A stretch of DNA of 64,000 bases from Notolepis coatsorum (lineage: Eukaryota > Chordata > Actinopteri > Aulopiformes > Paralepididae), in NCBI GenBank assembly GCA_963971535.1, contig OZ020589.1, forward strand, positions 57,066,342 to 57,130,341. Reading direction: 5' to 3'. Shown here piece by piece: positions 11,823-23,858 of this stretch (position 1 is its first letter; each line of letters begins with the position of its first letter). A program made the position numbers and the translations under genes. The notes beneath the pieces are model-generated. The model searched no databases, was not told where the DNA came from, and saw only the letters and a program-made list of their open reading frames with translations.

Positions 11823-13073
11823 TGTAACCCAGGTTTCAGATACGTACCTATTTAAGTTATAAGGACCTGAATAGTTAAGGCTATTATGTAAGAACATAGA
11901 CAGTTGATATCATTGAGTACCAAGCCCTTTAAATTACAGATTGTCCCTTTAATTCGCGTGATGACGTAACAGCCACGTTACGACAGCCACGATTTGCCTC
12001 GCAGCACCTCAACGTTAGAGCCTCGAGCTGCGCAGAACAGACACTCAGACCCACGGAGAAAGAGAGACAGCATCTAGGTTGCTGGTGCCGAAATAGATAA
12101 TAGTATGATAAAACAGTTATAGAAAACAGTTATAGAAGATTCCCCCAGTTGCAAAACCGAAGAAGCGTTGCAGTAAAGTAGCTGTAGCTGGGTTTTGGTG
12201 AGTTAAATCAATATTGTGTGCTATTCAATTGTCGAGTGTTAGCTTCATGCTACAATGCTAATAACGTTAGCTTAGCTTCAGTCTGAGTTCACCTTTTGTT
12301 ACTTTGATATTGTATTTTTGTATTTGATTTGATTTAATTTGCTACTCGAACCACTGATGGTTCTCATGTAAGGAAAGAAGGTTAAAGGGTAATTTCACCT
12401 AAAATGGTATTTGCATTCCCATAACCTAGAGTATTGATGACATCGATTATGGTTGAATCACTGATGATTTTCCTGTAAAGAAAGAAGGTTTAAAGGGTAA
12501 TTTCACCTAAAAAAGGTAATTGCATTCCCCTAACCTAGAATATTCCAAATGGTACTTTTGTTGTGTTACACCTTCCAAGGAAGAGTTTAAAGGAGCATTT
12601 CACCTGTTAAGGTACTTGCGTTCCTGCACATTTAAAGGTTTAAATTAATATGTTTAAACACTTACCTGGTGAAATGATAAACTGAAATAGAGTTTACTGA
12701 TGATAAAAGGATATGTTTAATATCCAACCTTGAATCTAGCTTAGCTAGATATAACCTCAGAGACGTCTGAACCAAACCTAATGTATTGATTTAATCAATC
12801 TAGGACTTGATATCGAACTAACCCTCCTTAAAGGAGAGGTTATAGAAAGAACCTAAAAAGGGATACTTCAAACAACTACTACCTTGAACTACTATATGTC
12901 TGTATGTCTATATGTCTAGCTAGCGCGCATTTAATAAATTCCGGTTATTATTATAACTCTGTCTCTGGTCACTGTTCTTATATTGTGCATATTTACTCCT
13001 CTCCTCGTTTCGTACCTAGAACTGTGCCCGTGGCGAACAGCTGTTACAAGTAGGTGACACAAGTGCTACACCA
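11823..13073 (+). mobile_element. Solo LTR with 5-bp target duplication
   Basis: Starts TGTAAC and ends ACACCA. The 5-bp duplication gccga flanks it at 11818-11822 and 13074-13078. Length is 1251 bp. A polyadenylation signal AATAAA lies at 12933-12938, which sets the plus orientation. It contains an internal tandem repeat (12350-12560). No internal retrotransposon region adjoins it, so recombination between two LTRs has probably removed the rest. I cannot name the family. Confidence 0.7.
12350..12560. repeat. About 125-bp tandem duplication in the solo LTR
   Basis: The block 'aaccactgatggttctcatg...aagggtaatttcacctaaa' is followed by a diverged second copy beginning near 12458, with a third partial echo (ggagcatttcacct) near 12592. 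Such repeats in an LTR upstream region may be enhancer-like. Confidence 0.65.
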
Positions 13074-13229
13074 GCCGACAAGAGATCTCATTTTTAATCG
13101 TTATTTTTTTATTATCGATTTCCATTCATTTTTCATCCATCTAGCCTCACGTTACCAGTGGGGATCTATCTGAGCTCGAACAGGGAAAATACCGCCCCCT
13201 ATCGTCTCTCCGGATGGTACTGCACCCCA

Positions 13230-13330
13230 TTGGATTGGATTGAATGAAACGCATGGAGAAAAAAAAGTCCTGCTTCCACATTTTACTTGTCAGACAAGTA
13301 ACCGGAGACGATCCAAGTCATTGCCCACCA
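13230..13330 (+). repeat. 101-bp direct repeat, copy 1
   Basis: Identical to 14742-14842 apart from one base. It begins ttggattggattgaatg and ends attgcccacca. The two copies enclose the gag fragment and a LINE/SINE tail. Confidence 0.9.
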
Positions 13331-14528
13331 AAAAGAGATAGCGAAGCAGAGTGGCGAAGACCTCGCGGAAGTCCTCAAGAGAGAACTCTCCACCATCGGC
13401 GACGCCCTCACCCTGAACGATCCTGAACCCCGAACTGACGAAGAAACAGAAGAAGAATTATACGACGAAGAAACAGGTGGGGAACTATTTGAAATGGCAG
13501 ACCAACATGTTCCAGAGGCTGCAACACAAGCTAGCCCCTCACCCAGAACAATCCCAGAGCAGCAAGTCCGACAAGAGCACAGCCAGTCTCCTTCACCAGC
13601 GCGCTCTCAAGAGAATGCACGACCTGCTCTCAAACTCTCCGATGTCAACCCACCTGAGGTGCAAAAGATGATTGTGGAGCACATAGTGCGAAATGAAGAC
13701 TCAGCCATGCACAGCCAAGCATCACTGAGACTCAGACTCTTCTCTGGGCGAAGACCTCGGCCCGACAGAGAAGTAGACTACGAGACATGGCGTTCCAATG
13801 TGGGGATTCTCCTCAAAGACACAAAATTGTCTGATCTACACAAGTCCCGGAAACTCCTAGATAGCCTCATGGCACCCGCCATTGACATCATAAGACACCT
13901 GACACCTGAATGTCCCCCAGGAATGTACGTGGAGATCCTCGACTCCGCCTTCGGAACCGTCGAAGATGGAGATGACCTTTTTGCAAAGTACCTCCATACA
14001 ATGCAAAACAATGGAGAGAAACCTTCAGCTTACCTTCCACGACTACAGGTGATGCTGAACACCACCTACAGAAGAGGAGGAGTAGCTGCAACCGATCTTG
14101 ATCAGCAACTTCTAAGACAATTCATCAGAGGCTGCTGGGACAACACCATGATAACCGAGCTGCAGTTAGAACAGAGAAAGAGAAACCCACCTACTTTTGC
14201 AGAGTTCCTCCTGTTACTCCGCACAGCAGAAGACAAGCGCTCTTCCAAAGAAAGCCGCATGAGGCAGTACCTCAACATTTCAAAGCCAAGGGTATCGAGT
14301 AACTACCAGGGCATCTGGAACCAATGCGAAGAGGAATGCACTTCACAGCCAATTCCGGACACCAGCTCTGAAGTCCAAAGTTTAAAGGCTCTAGTTGCAG
14401 ACCTACAGACACAGCTCACAAGAATACCGAATGACGACAAGAAAAGACAAGCGAGGCCAGCTCCCAAGCACGAAGCCCCGGCATCAGTTAAACCGAAGCC
14501 GACGACTGACAGAGGTTTGATTGATTGA
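13302..14528 (+). pseudogene. gag: Gypsy-type gag fragment (PNMA-like capsid)
   Basis: The first ATG is at 13494, but the same frame is open back to 13302 and the upstream part (acidic, DEETEEELYDEE-like) reads naturally into it. Residues of about 75-265 from the ATG resemble the Gypsy/PNMA gag matrix and capsid region: LRLFSGRRPRP, then YETWRSNVG, then a helical region with PPGMYVEILDSAFG and FAKYLHTMQ. The protein stops at 14528 inside a (TTGA)n tail, so the C-terminal end, including any zinc knuckle, is lost, and no protease or polymerase follows. Gag packages retrotransposon RNA. The piece is a truncated remnant, though the capsid region itself has no stop. Confidence 0.75.
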
Positions 14529-14741
14529 TTGATTGAACACTTTATTAACAGATTGCAGAATGGGTACAGTACAGCTCAATACATACAATTGTTAAGGGGA
14601 TGCAGACCAGAGAAAGACTTTCGTCTTGTTTACATCAGGGTCCCCCATTTTCAATTCATCGTAACATATATGACATACAGATAGACAGTACTGCTACATC
14701 TATACATTTATGACATACCAGATTTGCAAATACAGTACTGT
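14516..14741 (-). mobile_element. Retroposed 3' end with (TCAA)n tail
   Basis: On the minus strand the sequence ends gttaataaagtgttcaatca and then repeats tcaa, like a LINE or SINE 3' end with a tetranucleotide tail. It interrupts the gag frame. The family is not recognised. Confidence 0.45.
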
Positions 14742-14842
14742 TTGGATTGGATTGAATGAAACGCATGGAGAAAAAAAAGGCCTGCTTCCACATTTTACTT
14801 GTCAGACAAGTAACCGGAGACGATCCAAGTCATTGCCCACCA
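14742..14842 (+). repeat. 101-bp direct repeat, copy 2
   Basis: One mismatch to 13230-13330. After it the sequence differs (caccagaacagcag rather than aaaaagagatag). Confidence 0.9.
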
Positions 14843-15098
14843 CCAGAACAGCAGAGAATAATGTGTTTCCAGTACCCAGCGTTGGATCAATAAACGCGAT
14901 CGATATTTGGAATGGCGATCAGGAATTGGAATAATCTTTTTGGAGAACATCTGATCTGAGGTAAGGAATCTATTTTACCAGTCTTGGGATAATCAGAGCT
15001 ATTTTCACCTATATATCAGCGTGTGCCATATGTGTGTATGTGTGTGCGATCAGGAAATAAGATAATCGATTTTTCAGGCCGCTTCTATAGCGTGCATA

Positions 15099-15866
15099 AA
15101 GATAAGATAAGATAAGATAAGATATTCCTTTATTGATCCCCTTGGGGGAAATTCAGGCATCAAAGCAGCATGGGGGGGAGGGGGGGAGGGGTACAGGTAG
15201 TAAAACAACACAGTATACAGGTAGTAAAAGACAACACAGGCAGTGTAAACAATTTGATCAATATGGTCAATATAATTTACTATCTGACTAGCTGAGGAAT
15301 ATTCACATTATTCACAGTGTCACATGAGGTGCAGTATGCAAGAGGTAGTGTTATAATAATTTACTATCTACTGAGTATACATTAATCAAAGTACCAGGGT
15401 AGTCTACTTTGTCCCCCTTGGGTTCCTATAAGTCCCAGGTCAATGTCTGGTAGCAGTCGCTGTCGCTGCCCCCTGTTGTGGGGCCTGGAGGCTGCTAGTC
15501 GCTGCCCACTGTTGTGGAGCCTGATGGCCGCTGGTATGAAGGACTGTCCGAGGCGGTTAGTTGAGTGTCGGGGGGGGATGAGTCTGTGGCTGAACGAGCT
15601 TCTCATCTTGACTAGCTCGTCGTAGAGGGGGTGGTAGGGGTTCTCCATGATGGCATCCAGCTTCCTTATCATCCCCCTCTCTACCATCACCTCAAGTCTA
15701 GGTAGCTCGACTCCCACCACGGAGCTAGCCTTCCTCACCAGCTTGTTGAGCTTGTTGGTGTCCCTTGAGTTGATGTAGCCTCCCCAGCATGCCACAGCAT
15801 AGAAGAGGATGCTGGCCACAACAGACTGGTAAAAAGACTGCAGCAGTTTGTTGCACACATTAAATA
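15099..15866 (-). mobile_element. 5'-truncated LINE (RTE-X/Rex1-like), copy 1
   Basis: The minus strand ends ggggatcaataaaggaatat followed by repeats of cttat. It is almost identical to 59691-60450. It is truncated at 15866, where the similarity to the longer copy stops. Confidence 0.8.
15382..15858 (-). pseudogene. LINE reverse transcriptase C-terminal fragment
   Basis: 158 codons starting in the reverse-transcriptase thumb region (QSFYQSVVASILFYAVACWGG) and running to the natural stop. The motifs FIPAAIRLHNSG and RLIPPRHSTNRLGQS are typical of the end of this LINE protein in fish. It lacks all catalytic motifs; the longer copy at 59965-60930 has motif C. Confidence 0.75.
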
Positions 15867-17040
15867 CACATATACTTATAGATCACCAGTTTTCCACTTT
15901 TATTGTAACATATAGTATTATGTCCACATATTCCTACACGGCATGTTTTGTGTTTAATGTACAGCAATCATGTATACAACACAATTATGATTGAACAGGC
16001 TTCCCCACAGATTCCAGCCAAACTGCTCGGCTTAAAAACACACATGCCACCACCGAGCCAGGCTGCTGAATCTGAACAGCATTCATACCATGCTATAGGA
16101 CAAGATCTGGTGTCGGAGCATCATAGCAGATGAAAACTAAACACATTATGTGACGGCGCACCTTGACAGATGAAAACATATTCAGTGATGGCATACTTTA
16201 CCACAGATTCAAATATATTTGGTGACAGTACACCAGATTAAAACATAATCACCAGCTGCATATTGGCCTTTTTTCTTCTTTTTTTTCTCAGGACTAGCTT
16301 GGTGTGGAGACCATTTCCTTTGCTTATCTCTTGGCACATTGGGATTATATAATGGTAGGCTTACTTGATTTGTACAAATGGTATAGATTTGCAGAACTCT
16401 GCATGCAGCGTCGTTATTTTGTTCATGAGCCCTAGTATTAGCTGACATAGTACAATAGTTTTAATTATTGATTTGAAAAAGATTGGGCCAGGTCCAAACA
16501 GATATACCACATTGGATCTGTCTTTTAATTGCCTCATTATCACCCTTTAACTTCTACTTTGTTGCCTAGTTGAACCTTAAGTAATTGTAATGTTCTCCAA
16601 GCAAGTCTTGAGATCTGGGATTTTTTTTTTACATTATGAAGTGGTTCAGAATGTTAAAACCCTCATGTGATTAACAAGAAAACCAAATCATCAGCGAGAT
16701 AGAGAGAGGGAAAGAGAGAGAGCGGGGGGGTGGGGAGAGAGAGAGAGAGAGGGGGCGGGGAGAGAGAGAGAGAGGGGGGGGGGGAGAGAGAGAGAGAGCG
16801 GTTACAGCCCTGCTGTGCCTCAGGTCCCTGTGGGACACATTTGCTTCTTTAGTGTCCAGCTGTGATTGCACATGTGACCAGGCACAGATAATAGGGTCTT
16901 GTTAACCTGTTAAGATGTAGGAATATTTCGCCTAAAGGTACATGCCTAAGTAAATGGAAGATTGCTCCACTTCTGCAAGGTCAATTTGCATGTTCTTGGT
17001 ATCTAGGAACATCTAGGGACCTGGGGGTATGTATTTCCAG
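15867..17040. other. Unassigned sequence with a GA-rich tract
   Basis: No supported gene. A (GA)n/G-rich tract lies at 16696-16800. The rest is AT-rich with no recognised family. Confidence 0.35.
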
Positions 17041-17982
17041 TGTCAGAAATATTTCATCTAAATAATATTAGATGAAATTGCTGATTTGACAGAAGGAGCA
17101 GGAAATCCCATGTTGGTATCCTCTGTGGTACCAGGCTAAAGAGGTTGAGAGACAGTGACTCCCCCCGACCAGGTGGCCAGGACCATTAAGGTCATAAACT
17201 GACCTCTCAAGACTATATTAAGATAGGGCAGGAAGGAGTGGTATGTACTTTAGCTAAATAAGAACAAAAGCTTACTTGGAATGACCCATTTCCCCCATGA
17301 ACATATTTGGTAAGATACTAAAGAAGAAGGAGATAATTATCTTTGAAGAACAGGAAACCAACTGAAAATACAGTTGAAGTCAAAAGGTCTTATTTACACT
17401 AGCTAAGCAATTTCAGGTTACGACACGGCAGCTGCACAGAGCTATGGGCCCAGAGGTCAGAGAGATGACACCAGACCAGTTGGAATCTCCCCTTACACAT
17501 CAGATTAGACTGACTTTAGGAAATATATTTAACAGGCTCAAGGATATTGGAATTTAAGAAGAATGCCCCCAGTTACACATTTAACTATAGGATAGATAGA
17601 CTAGATGGTTTTTAGACCTTAAGGAAATAGATAAAACTAATGGCTTTGTCAGAGAGATTAGTTAGATGTCCTTAGAAAAATAGTGCAATCAATATGACAA
17701 TAAGTGATCCAAATACAAAGACATAGTTTGTAAATTAATGTTAATACTGAACAAAATACTTAGTGATCAAATAGAGCTACAAACTAGATTACAGATTACT
17801 TTAGAATAGATAATACAAACATTAGGATATAACATTAAATAGTTCAATCAAATAAAGTAAAATGTGGACCAAACTGAAGACAAGACGGTGAGTCACTGTC
17901 TAGAAAATAAAGAATTATCATAGTATTCTAAAAAGCAATTACAGAATGGTAAAGTGTGTGTAGATGGAAACAGCTCATGTTC

Positions 17983-18464
17983 TTTTTTTTTGATCCACTT
18001 TTTCTCCCATTTTTCTATATTTTCTCCCATCCCAATTTCGTATCATCCAATTCAACCCTCCCCTGTCACGAACGCTGTTGCTTGCCTCCCACAAGCCGGC
18101 TGCAATGTGGACTAAGTCATACATAGCACAAGTCCCCTCCGGTACTTGAGGTAACAGCAGTCGCATCTTTTCACCTGCGCAGCTCGATCTCTCAGTGTCG
18201 AGGAGTAACGCGTGGGAGGCTCACGCTGCCCCCGACACTTCCTGATTCTACTGCGCAGGCGCACCAACCGACTTGTAGGAGTCGCTTGTTCACAACGTTC
18301 GATCCCCACCCTTCAGTTTTCCCTCCCCGTAATACGGCCAATGTGTATTACTGCGGACGACCAGCTAAACTGAAAACAATGTGGAGAGCTGGATTCGAAC
18401 ACGCGAATCCTAGCGTCTCCACACTGGTGGCGAGTGCCTTGCCCACTACACCACCTAGCCGCCC
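17983..18464 (-). mobile_element. tRNA-derived SINE with target duplication
   Basis: Read on the minus strand it starts gggcggctaggtggtgtagt (a box A-like region) and has tgttcgaatcc (box B) about 70 bp in, then an unrelated body, then an A-rich 3' end with gggagaaaatatag. The target duplication aaacagctcatgttct flanks it at 17968-17983 and 18466-18481. The equivalent site in the second direct repeat (28258-28275) is empty. It is the same family as the SINE at 35984-36448. Confidence 0.85.
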
Positions 18465-18685
18465 AAAACAGCTCATGTTCTATTCTTTGGGCCACGGAGA
18501 GAGGAGCTGAAAGGATCCCCTAATAAGGAAATGTAATAAGAATGGCTAACAGCCAGGCGGATTCTACTGTGAAACGGTGTGTCAGCATACCAGGCTGACG
18601 TGTCATCGAGCGTGGAGATCCTTTGGCCAATGGAGAAGCCCGAGCCCTGGGACACACGTCTCCGGGGAAGTTCCTTCTTTTTCCC

Positions 18686-18693
18686 TTTTTAAG
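18686..18693 (+). promoter_or_regulatory. TATA-like box in the direct repeat
   Basis: TTTTTAAG followed by a purine-rich segment (gatggagatgg). Position and composition suit a Pol II start about 30 bp downstream. Also present in copy 2 near 28478. Sequence-only suggestion. Confidence 0.25.
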
Positions 18694-19090
18694 CAGGGCT
18701 GATGGAGATGGATGAGAGACTGAGACACAGACCTGGAGCGAGACAGACCTGGAGAGGAGGAGAGCGCTGGAGACAGACGGAGTAGCCGGAGACTCGAGAG
18801 CCAAGCCGGACACACACAGAGCCACGGAGACAGACGATGACAGAAGATCGCTTCGCAGCAGGAGATCCTGCCACGGAGAGAGATGAAATCAAGCGCTCCT
18901 TGCTTGAGCGCTGAGACTCACGGAGACCCAAGGTTGCCCTGGCGACAACCAACCACCACCGGAGAAGAACGCTCTGATCGACCAAAGCCGGTTGAAGACG
19001 ACGAAAAGCTACTTCTGGAAAATGGACCGAGAAATTCTCGCCCTCATCGAAGCCTCTCTTCGCCTCTTCAGCCAAGGACAGGAGGATTGA

Positions 19091-19098
19091 AGGTAAGT
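19091..19098 (+). promoter_or_regulatory. Strong 5' splice-site motif
   Basis: AG|GTAAGTA matches the U1 consensus. Paired with the acceptor at 23772-23793 it would remove about 4.7 kb of leader and join the first direct repeat to the region before the gag-like ORF. Inference only. Confidence 0.35.
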
Positions 19099-21635
19099 AA
19101 TGATGGTGCGTTTTAAATTTGGTAGAGGTCGAGCGGTCTCGAAATTGGGGTTGCTATAGGTAAAAGTGAATGATGTAATGGACCAGGAAAATGTTGGTGT
19201 CGGAAGAACACCGGAGACCAGGGTTCACAACCTGTCTCTGGTTTCGGCCGCACACCAACGCAGCACTTAAGGTTAGGGTATTGAGGGGTGTTCGGTTAGA
19301 ATGCCTAAGGTTGGTACAATGCCAGATGTGGTAGGACTAGTCTAGGTAGGATCGATACTAATGTGATGAAGAAATGGGGCGCAATCCGAGTGAACGGTAC
19401 AGTAGTGAGGCGAAAGGGGAAGTGTTTATAAGCAACTGTGGAGCTATAAATAAGGAATTGTTCAGGGAAACAATTGAAGGTCTGGGGATAAGTGACGTTT
19501 TTGGTTGATGAACGGGTTAAATGAAGCGCTGTTTTCACTCGTCAGAACCGGGCCCGCTCTGGGAAACGGCTGACGGAGGAATAACATTGTGGATTTTCAA
19601 GCCCTTCATCGAACAGTATGGTGACTACCAGTGAGGAGAGGATATAGATGTCTATTTAGTTCAGATCGCGCACAGCCGAGGGTTAGGGATTTGCGCCAGT
19701 TTGCTTAGCGGGATTAAGGAACTCTCTTAGAATCGGTACGACTGAGCACTGGACTTTGGAAGACGTTCCATAAGCGAATTGCCGAGACAAATCCGACGTC
19801 ATTTAGGCTCAGATTGGTCCAGATCTGAAGAACATCAAACTCGTGGAGGAATGAGGAAAGTAGAAAATATGGAAATTGTGGTTTAAAAGGGGAGCACGAT
19901 AGACCACATAAACCTCCGATTCAAGCCGACAGGTGGCTCTACAAGTAGGAAATATGGAAATTATGGTTAAACAAACAATTTGGCCATATAAACCTCCAAT
20001 TCAAGCCGGCAAGAGGCGCTACAAAAACTCTCCACGAGCTACTATACATGAATGGAGTGGGTTTCTCGGGGTATAGCAAGGCGGATTTACTAGAACTCGG
20101 TAGAAGTATGAAGCACTTTGAAAGAAGGAACTGCGCTTGTGATTAGAACATAGGAAAGAATTGTGTGAAATGGGCGAGGTAGGAAATGCGCTTAGGATGA
20201 ATGTGGCCAAATGAATAGTATGCTTATGAATAGGACATTCTTTTGCTGAGTATATATGTTTGGATGAATGTGTGTTAGAGGGTTTTGAGTGAATGCCAAT
20301 GTATTTTTTGAATTATTATGAAGCTCTAGAGACCAAAACGGCAGCGGAGAAACCGTAACACTGTCCGTGGGAAGGGGCATTTATTTAGCTGGCTGCGTTA
20401 GCCGCGGACGGCAGCAGTAACGTATGGACGCTGTGTTACGATATCGAGTGAATTGAATGAATGGCAAGAATGATGGAACCAAAATGATGTGTGAAGTTTG
20501 TTGAAATTTTTTAAATCGTGGTATTAAGGTCTAAATTTAATGTAGTGGTATCAAAATAAATGGAGTTTTGGGAGCTGATGACGTCACCAGGAACGTCTGA
20601 ACATTGGGAGCGTTGGATTTAAAATACTGTGTATTTCGGCCGGGCGGGGCCAAACGGGCGAGCAAACTAGAATAAAGATAATGATATATGTTCTGTAAAC
20701 TGGGGCTAAATAGGATTAAAGTTAGGTTGCGGGGTATAACTGTGTTACGTAAACGTTGCGAGGTGTTGTGCCGCTCGAATCAACAGGATATAGGGCCGTA
20801 TAGGGGAAGTTATGGTGGATGCTAAGCTAAGCTAATGGAGCTAGCAGTACTGAGCTAACGAAGCTAAAATGCTAAGCTACCTGTGCTAACAATGTAGCAT
20901 GATTGAACTCTCGGGGAGTATCGCGTGTTGCTACTCTTGGTGGCTGGCACGGGACTTTAGGGAGGCGCGGACAGGAACTTCCGGTATAGAGGGGTTCTGG
21001 GGATTGTGGTTTATTATTAAGGTGAGACGTCGAGTTGACGTCAAGTGGTGTTGTGCTGCGTGATGACGCACTTGTGGGGGAGGGTGAGGGCGCCTCCTGC
21101 AGGACGTTGTGGGTACTGTAGTACAATAGTGGTGATGTACTTAACATTACAGCAGGGGGCGGCGTTGCCTCTTTGATTGTTACACCTCTCCTTCACATGT
21201 AAACGAGGAGCCGTAGCGGACATTTTTGTAGTTTTTATAGGTTTTTGAGTAGCGACCATCTTGGAAATTTGTAGTTATTTTTATCGGTTTTTCCAGTTTT
21301 TGATGACGAATGTATATACTTGTTTAGTTATCTATATTTGTTGTGGGCCCAAAATGATGGCGCTGGTGGGGTAGAAATGTGTTAGATGTATGGGTTTGTT
21401 TTGTGGCTTTTCTAGTTGTATTATTCCAATATTAGGTGGCTGATGAGGTGTCTGGTGGTTGGGACATGTAGACGGTATGTGTCAGTCTGCGCATGCGCGC
21501 CACGGTCGGTCAGTACAAGAGGGATGGACTATGGGCTTTTGTTAAGGCAGTAGACAGTGAAGGGCTATAGGGGGCGATGTTGGTCGAGACTAGTTGGAGT
21601 GGAAACAGCGACGTGGTGTGCTTTGACAAGACTTG
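19099..21635. other. Long non-coding leader of the 17041-28772 element
   Basis: No open frame of note in 2.5 kb. Two related 50-bp segments (ggaaatat..aaacctcc.attcaagccg.cag.ggc) occur at 19870-19940 and 19948-20020. Otherwise unremarkable. Confidence 0.35.
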
Positions 21636-22800
21636 CGTGAACCCCCCCCCCCTACTCTTCCCTGCCTCTCTCCCTCTTTCTCCCTCTCTCCCTCCCTTCC
21701 TCCCTGCCTTCCTCCCTCCCTCCTTCCCTGCCTCTCTCTTTCTCCCTCTCTCCCTCCCTTCCTCCCTGCCTTCCTCCCTCCCTCCTTCCCTGCCTCTCTC
21801 TATCTCTCTCCCTCTCTCAATCCCTCTCTCCCTCCCTCCCTCCCTCCCTGCCTCTCTCACTCTCCCCTCCCTCTCTCCCTCCCTCCCTCCCTGCCTTCCT
21901 CCCTCCCTCCCTCCCTCCCTACCTCCCTCCCTCCCTCCCTCCCTCCCTCCCTCCCTCCCTGCCCCTCTCCTCTCCATCCCTCTCTCCCAGTTTGACTTTG
22001 TTGAAATGACAGGTTCGCAAAGGAAGTTTTGTTCGAGGTAGATTGCCTTTATGGTGAGGCTTGGAGCATTGGTTATATTAATGTAGTGTTTACTTTCTGA
22101 ATTGGGATTACATAAGGATAAATAAATTCATGGTCATTTTGGAGCCCCCCCCTCTCTTCCTTCTGTATGTCTCCCCCCCTCCTCCCTGTCTCTCCTCCCT
22201 CCCACTCTCTCTCCCTTCTTCCCACTCTCTCTCCCCTATGTCTCCCCCCCTCTTCCCTCCCGCTGTCTAATTCCTTCTGTCTGTCTTTCCCTCTCCCTCT
22301 CTCTCCCTCTATCTCTCTCTCCCTCCCGGTATCTCCCCCTCCCATATCCCTAGCTCCCTGCTTGATACTGTTGAGCTGCCGGGTTAGCATAGGTGTTTTT
22401 ATTCAGGTTGTAGTGCCCCGGCAGTAAGATTTAAAGTATAGTGTTAGATATTAGGAACTCCATGCAGACTCTATTTGTCTGATTAAAGTAGGGTTTGATT
22501 TAAGTTAAAGTTGGCGGCAGGTGCTGAGGATAGTGTTTAGAGCCCTGTGGGTTGGCTGGACCAGGCAATACGGTAAAGTCTGCTAATTAGGTATAGACGG
22601 TTTTTGTTATAGTTAATGTTGAATTGAGAGCCCCCCCCCCCCCTTCCTCCGTCTCTGTCTTCCCCCCTCAGTCCCTGCATCCCTCTCCCCCTCCCTCCCT
22701 TTTCTCTTCCCTCCGCCCCCCCCCCCCCCCCTCTGTCTCTCCTTGTATTTCTCCCTGTGATTCTCCATCCCTTCCTTTCTCCACGTGTGCCCCCCCCTCA
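21636..22800. repeat. Three C-run/pyrimidine blocks in diverged tandem repeats of about 490 bp
   Basis: Blocks starting with a C run and continuing with ccctccctctct lie at 21642-21990, 22146-22365 and 22630-22800. The DNA after blocks 1 and 2 is also related (tttgactttgttgaaatgac versus cttgatactgttgagctgcc), which points to an old tandem duplication. Proline/serine-rich frames through these blocks are artefacts. Confidence 0.6.
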
Positions 22801-23771
22801 ATGGCTTGCCTGAGAATGGTTTGTGGGCAGGCTGCAGGCCATTGCTGGGTTGGGTGATGGACCCGTCTGTTGGGGTCCTTGGAAGCAGGGTTGGCTTTGC
22901 GTCATGTTGTGTGTTGTTGGGGTGTTATTGGTTGGATGTTTGGTTTAAACTGCGTAGCTATTGTGTATGTGAAGTAGGTACCGGATGAGCGCTGGCCTGT
23001 CTGGGTACAAGTGATGGTGGGATGAGTTGTAATATTCCTTGGAATATTGGGGTGTTTTTCGTTCGGGTTCGCGACTGGAGGGGAAACGCTTTGGGCTGGG
23101 GACTGGCGGGTCTCTGTGAATTCAGAGATCTGAGAGGATATTGCTGTGGATATAGTGCTGGTGTCCATGAGTTTAATAACGTGAACAACTGGGCTATATG
23201 ACGGTCAGGGTTTTAGTGATCTGAATTGCTAGACATTTATTGTTTTCCTTTGACGGTAGTTGGAAGCAGTGACAACACTAAAGGATTTTTTTTAGTGTTG
23301 TGAGGGGGAAGTGGAAGTGTGGAAGAATGTAAGTGTGTGTGTGAGAGGATAAATGAAATTGATGTTGTATGAAGAGGTGAGGTGAAGTGAATATTACATT
23401 TATGTTTAGTCAATACGCTAAGCGGTCATTAAAAGTATGAAATAAGATCAGAATGACGGATTCATCAAAGCAAAAGGAAATTGGAACAGATGGCTAACCA
23501 AGTTTACAAAGATTATTAGACAATTGATAGGCGGTGTGGGACTAATGATTATGTTTCCCAGAGAATCAGGTGAAAAGAACACACAAGGGATTGGAACCTC
23601 CAGTTTTTCCTGTTAGAGGAACGGACAAAAACAAGATAAGCTGTATCGTTATATTCAAACAGATCACACCAAATCTCTCTAAAAATATTAGTATAGTGTT
23701 GCCCGACATTTCCAATGCATAACAGATAGTGGAAATAACAAGGGAAATGCCACTGATGTTAAGTTTGGGTG

Positions 23772-23793
23772 TTTTTGCTTTCTTTCTGCACAG
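23772..23793 (+). promoter_or_regulatory. Strong 3' splice-site motif
   Basis: A T/C-rich tract ending tctttctgcacag|g. It would serve as acceptor for the donor at 19091. Not tested against transcripts. Confidence 0.35.
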
Positions 23794-23850
23794 GTGCTCG
23801 GCCGGACAGATGGGGCTCTGACAATTTCGATAACCGACTGGGGAAACGGC

Positions 23851-23858
23851 TATATAAG
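23851..23858 (+). promoter_or_regulatory. TATA box candidate 330 bp before the gag-like ORF
   Basis: TATATAAG in a GC-rich setting (aaacggctatataagcc). It could drive an unspliced transcript of the gag-like ORF. Sequence-only. Confidence 0.3.

Larger units (their letters stand above)
17041..18980 (+). repeat. Long direct repeat (LTR-like), copy 1, split by a SINE
   Basis: From 17060 to 18980 this matches 27350-28772 almost base for base once the SINE (17983-18464) and its duplicated target are removed: both are 1423 bp. The weaker match further left starts at TGTC (17041 and 27300), as expected for an LTR start. A TTTTTAAG TATA-like box lies at 18686. The right ends of the two copies differ after gctctgatcg, which is unusual for true LTRs. 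It may be an LTR or a duplicated segment. Confidence 0.7.

Noticed and set aside
21577-22041. Pro/Ser/Leu-rich and Arg/Glu/Gly-rich open frames
   Set aside because: They follow the CCCT low-complexity block in the leader of the 17041-28772 element.
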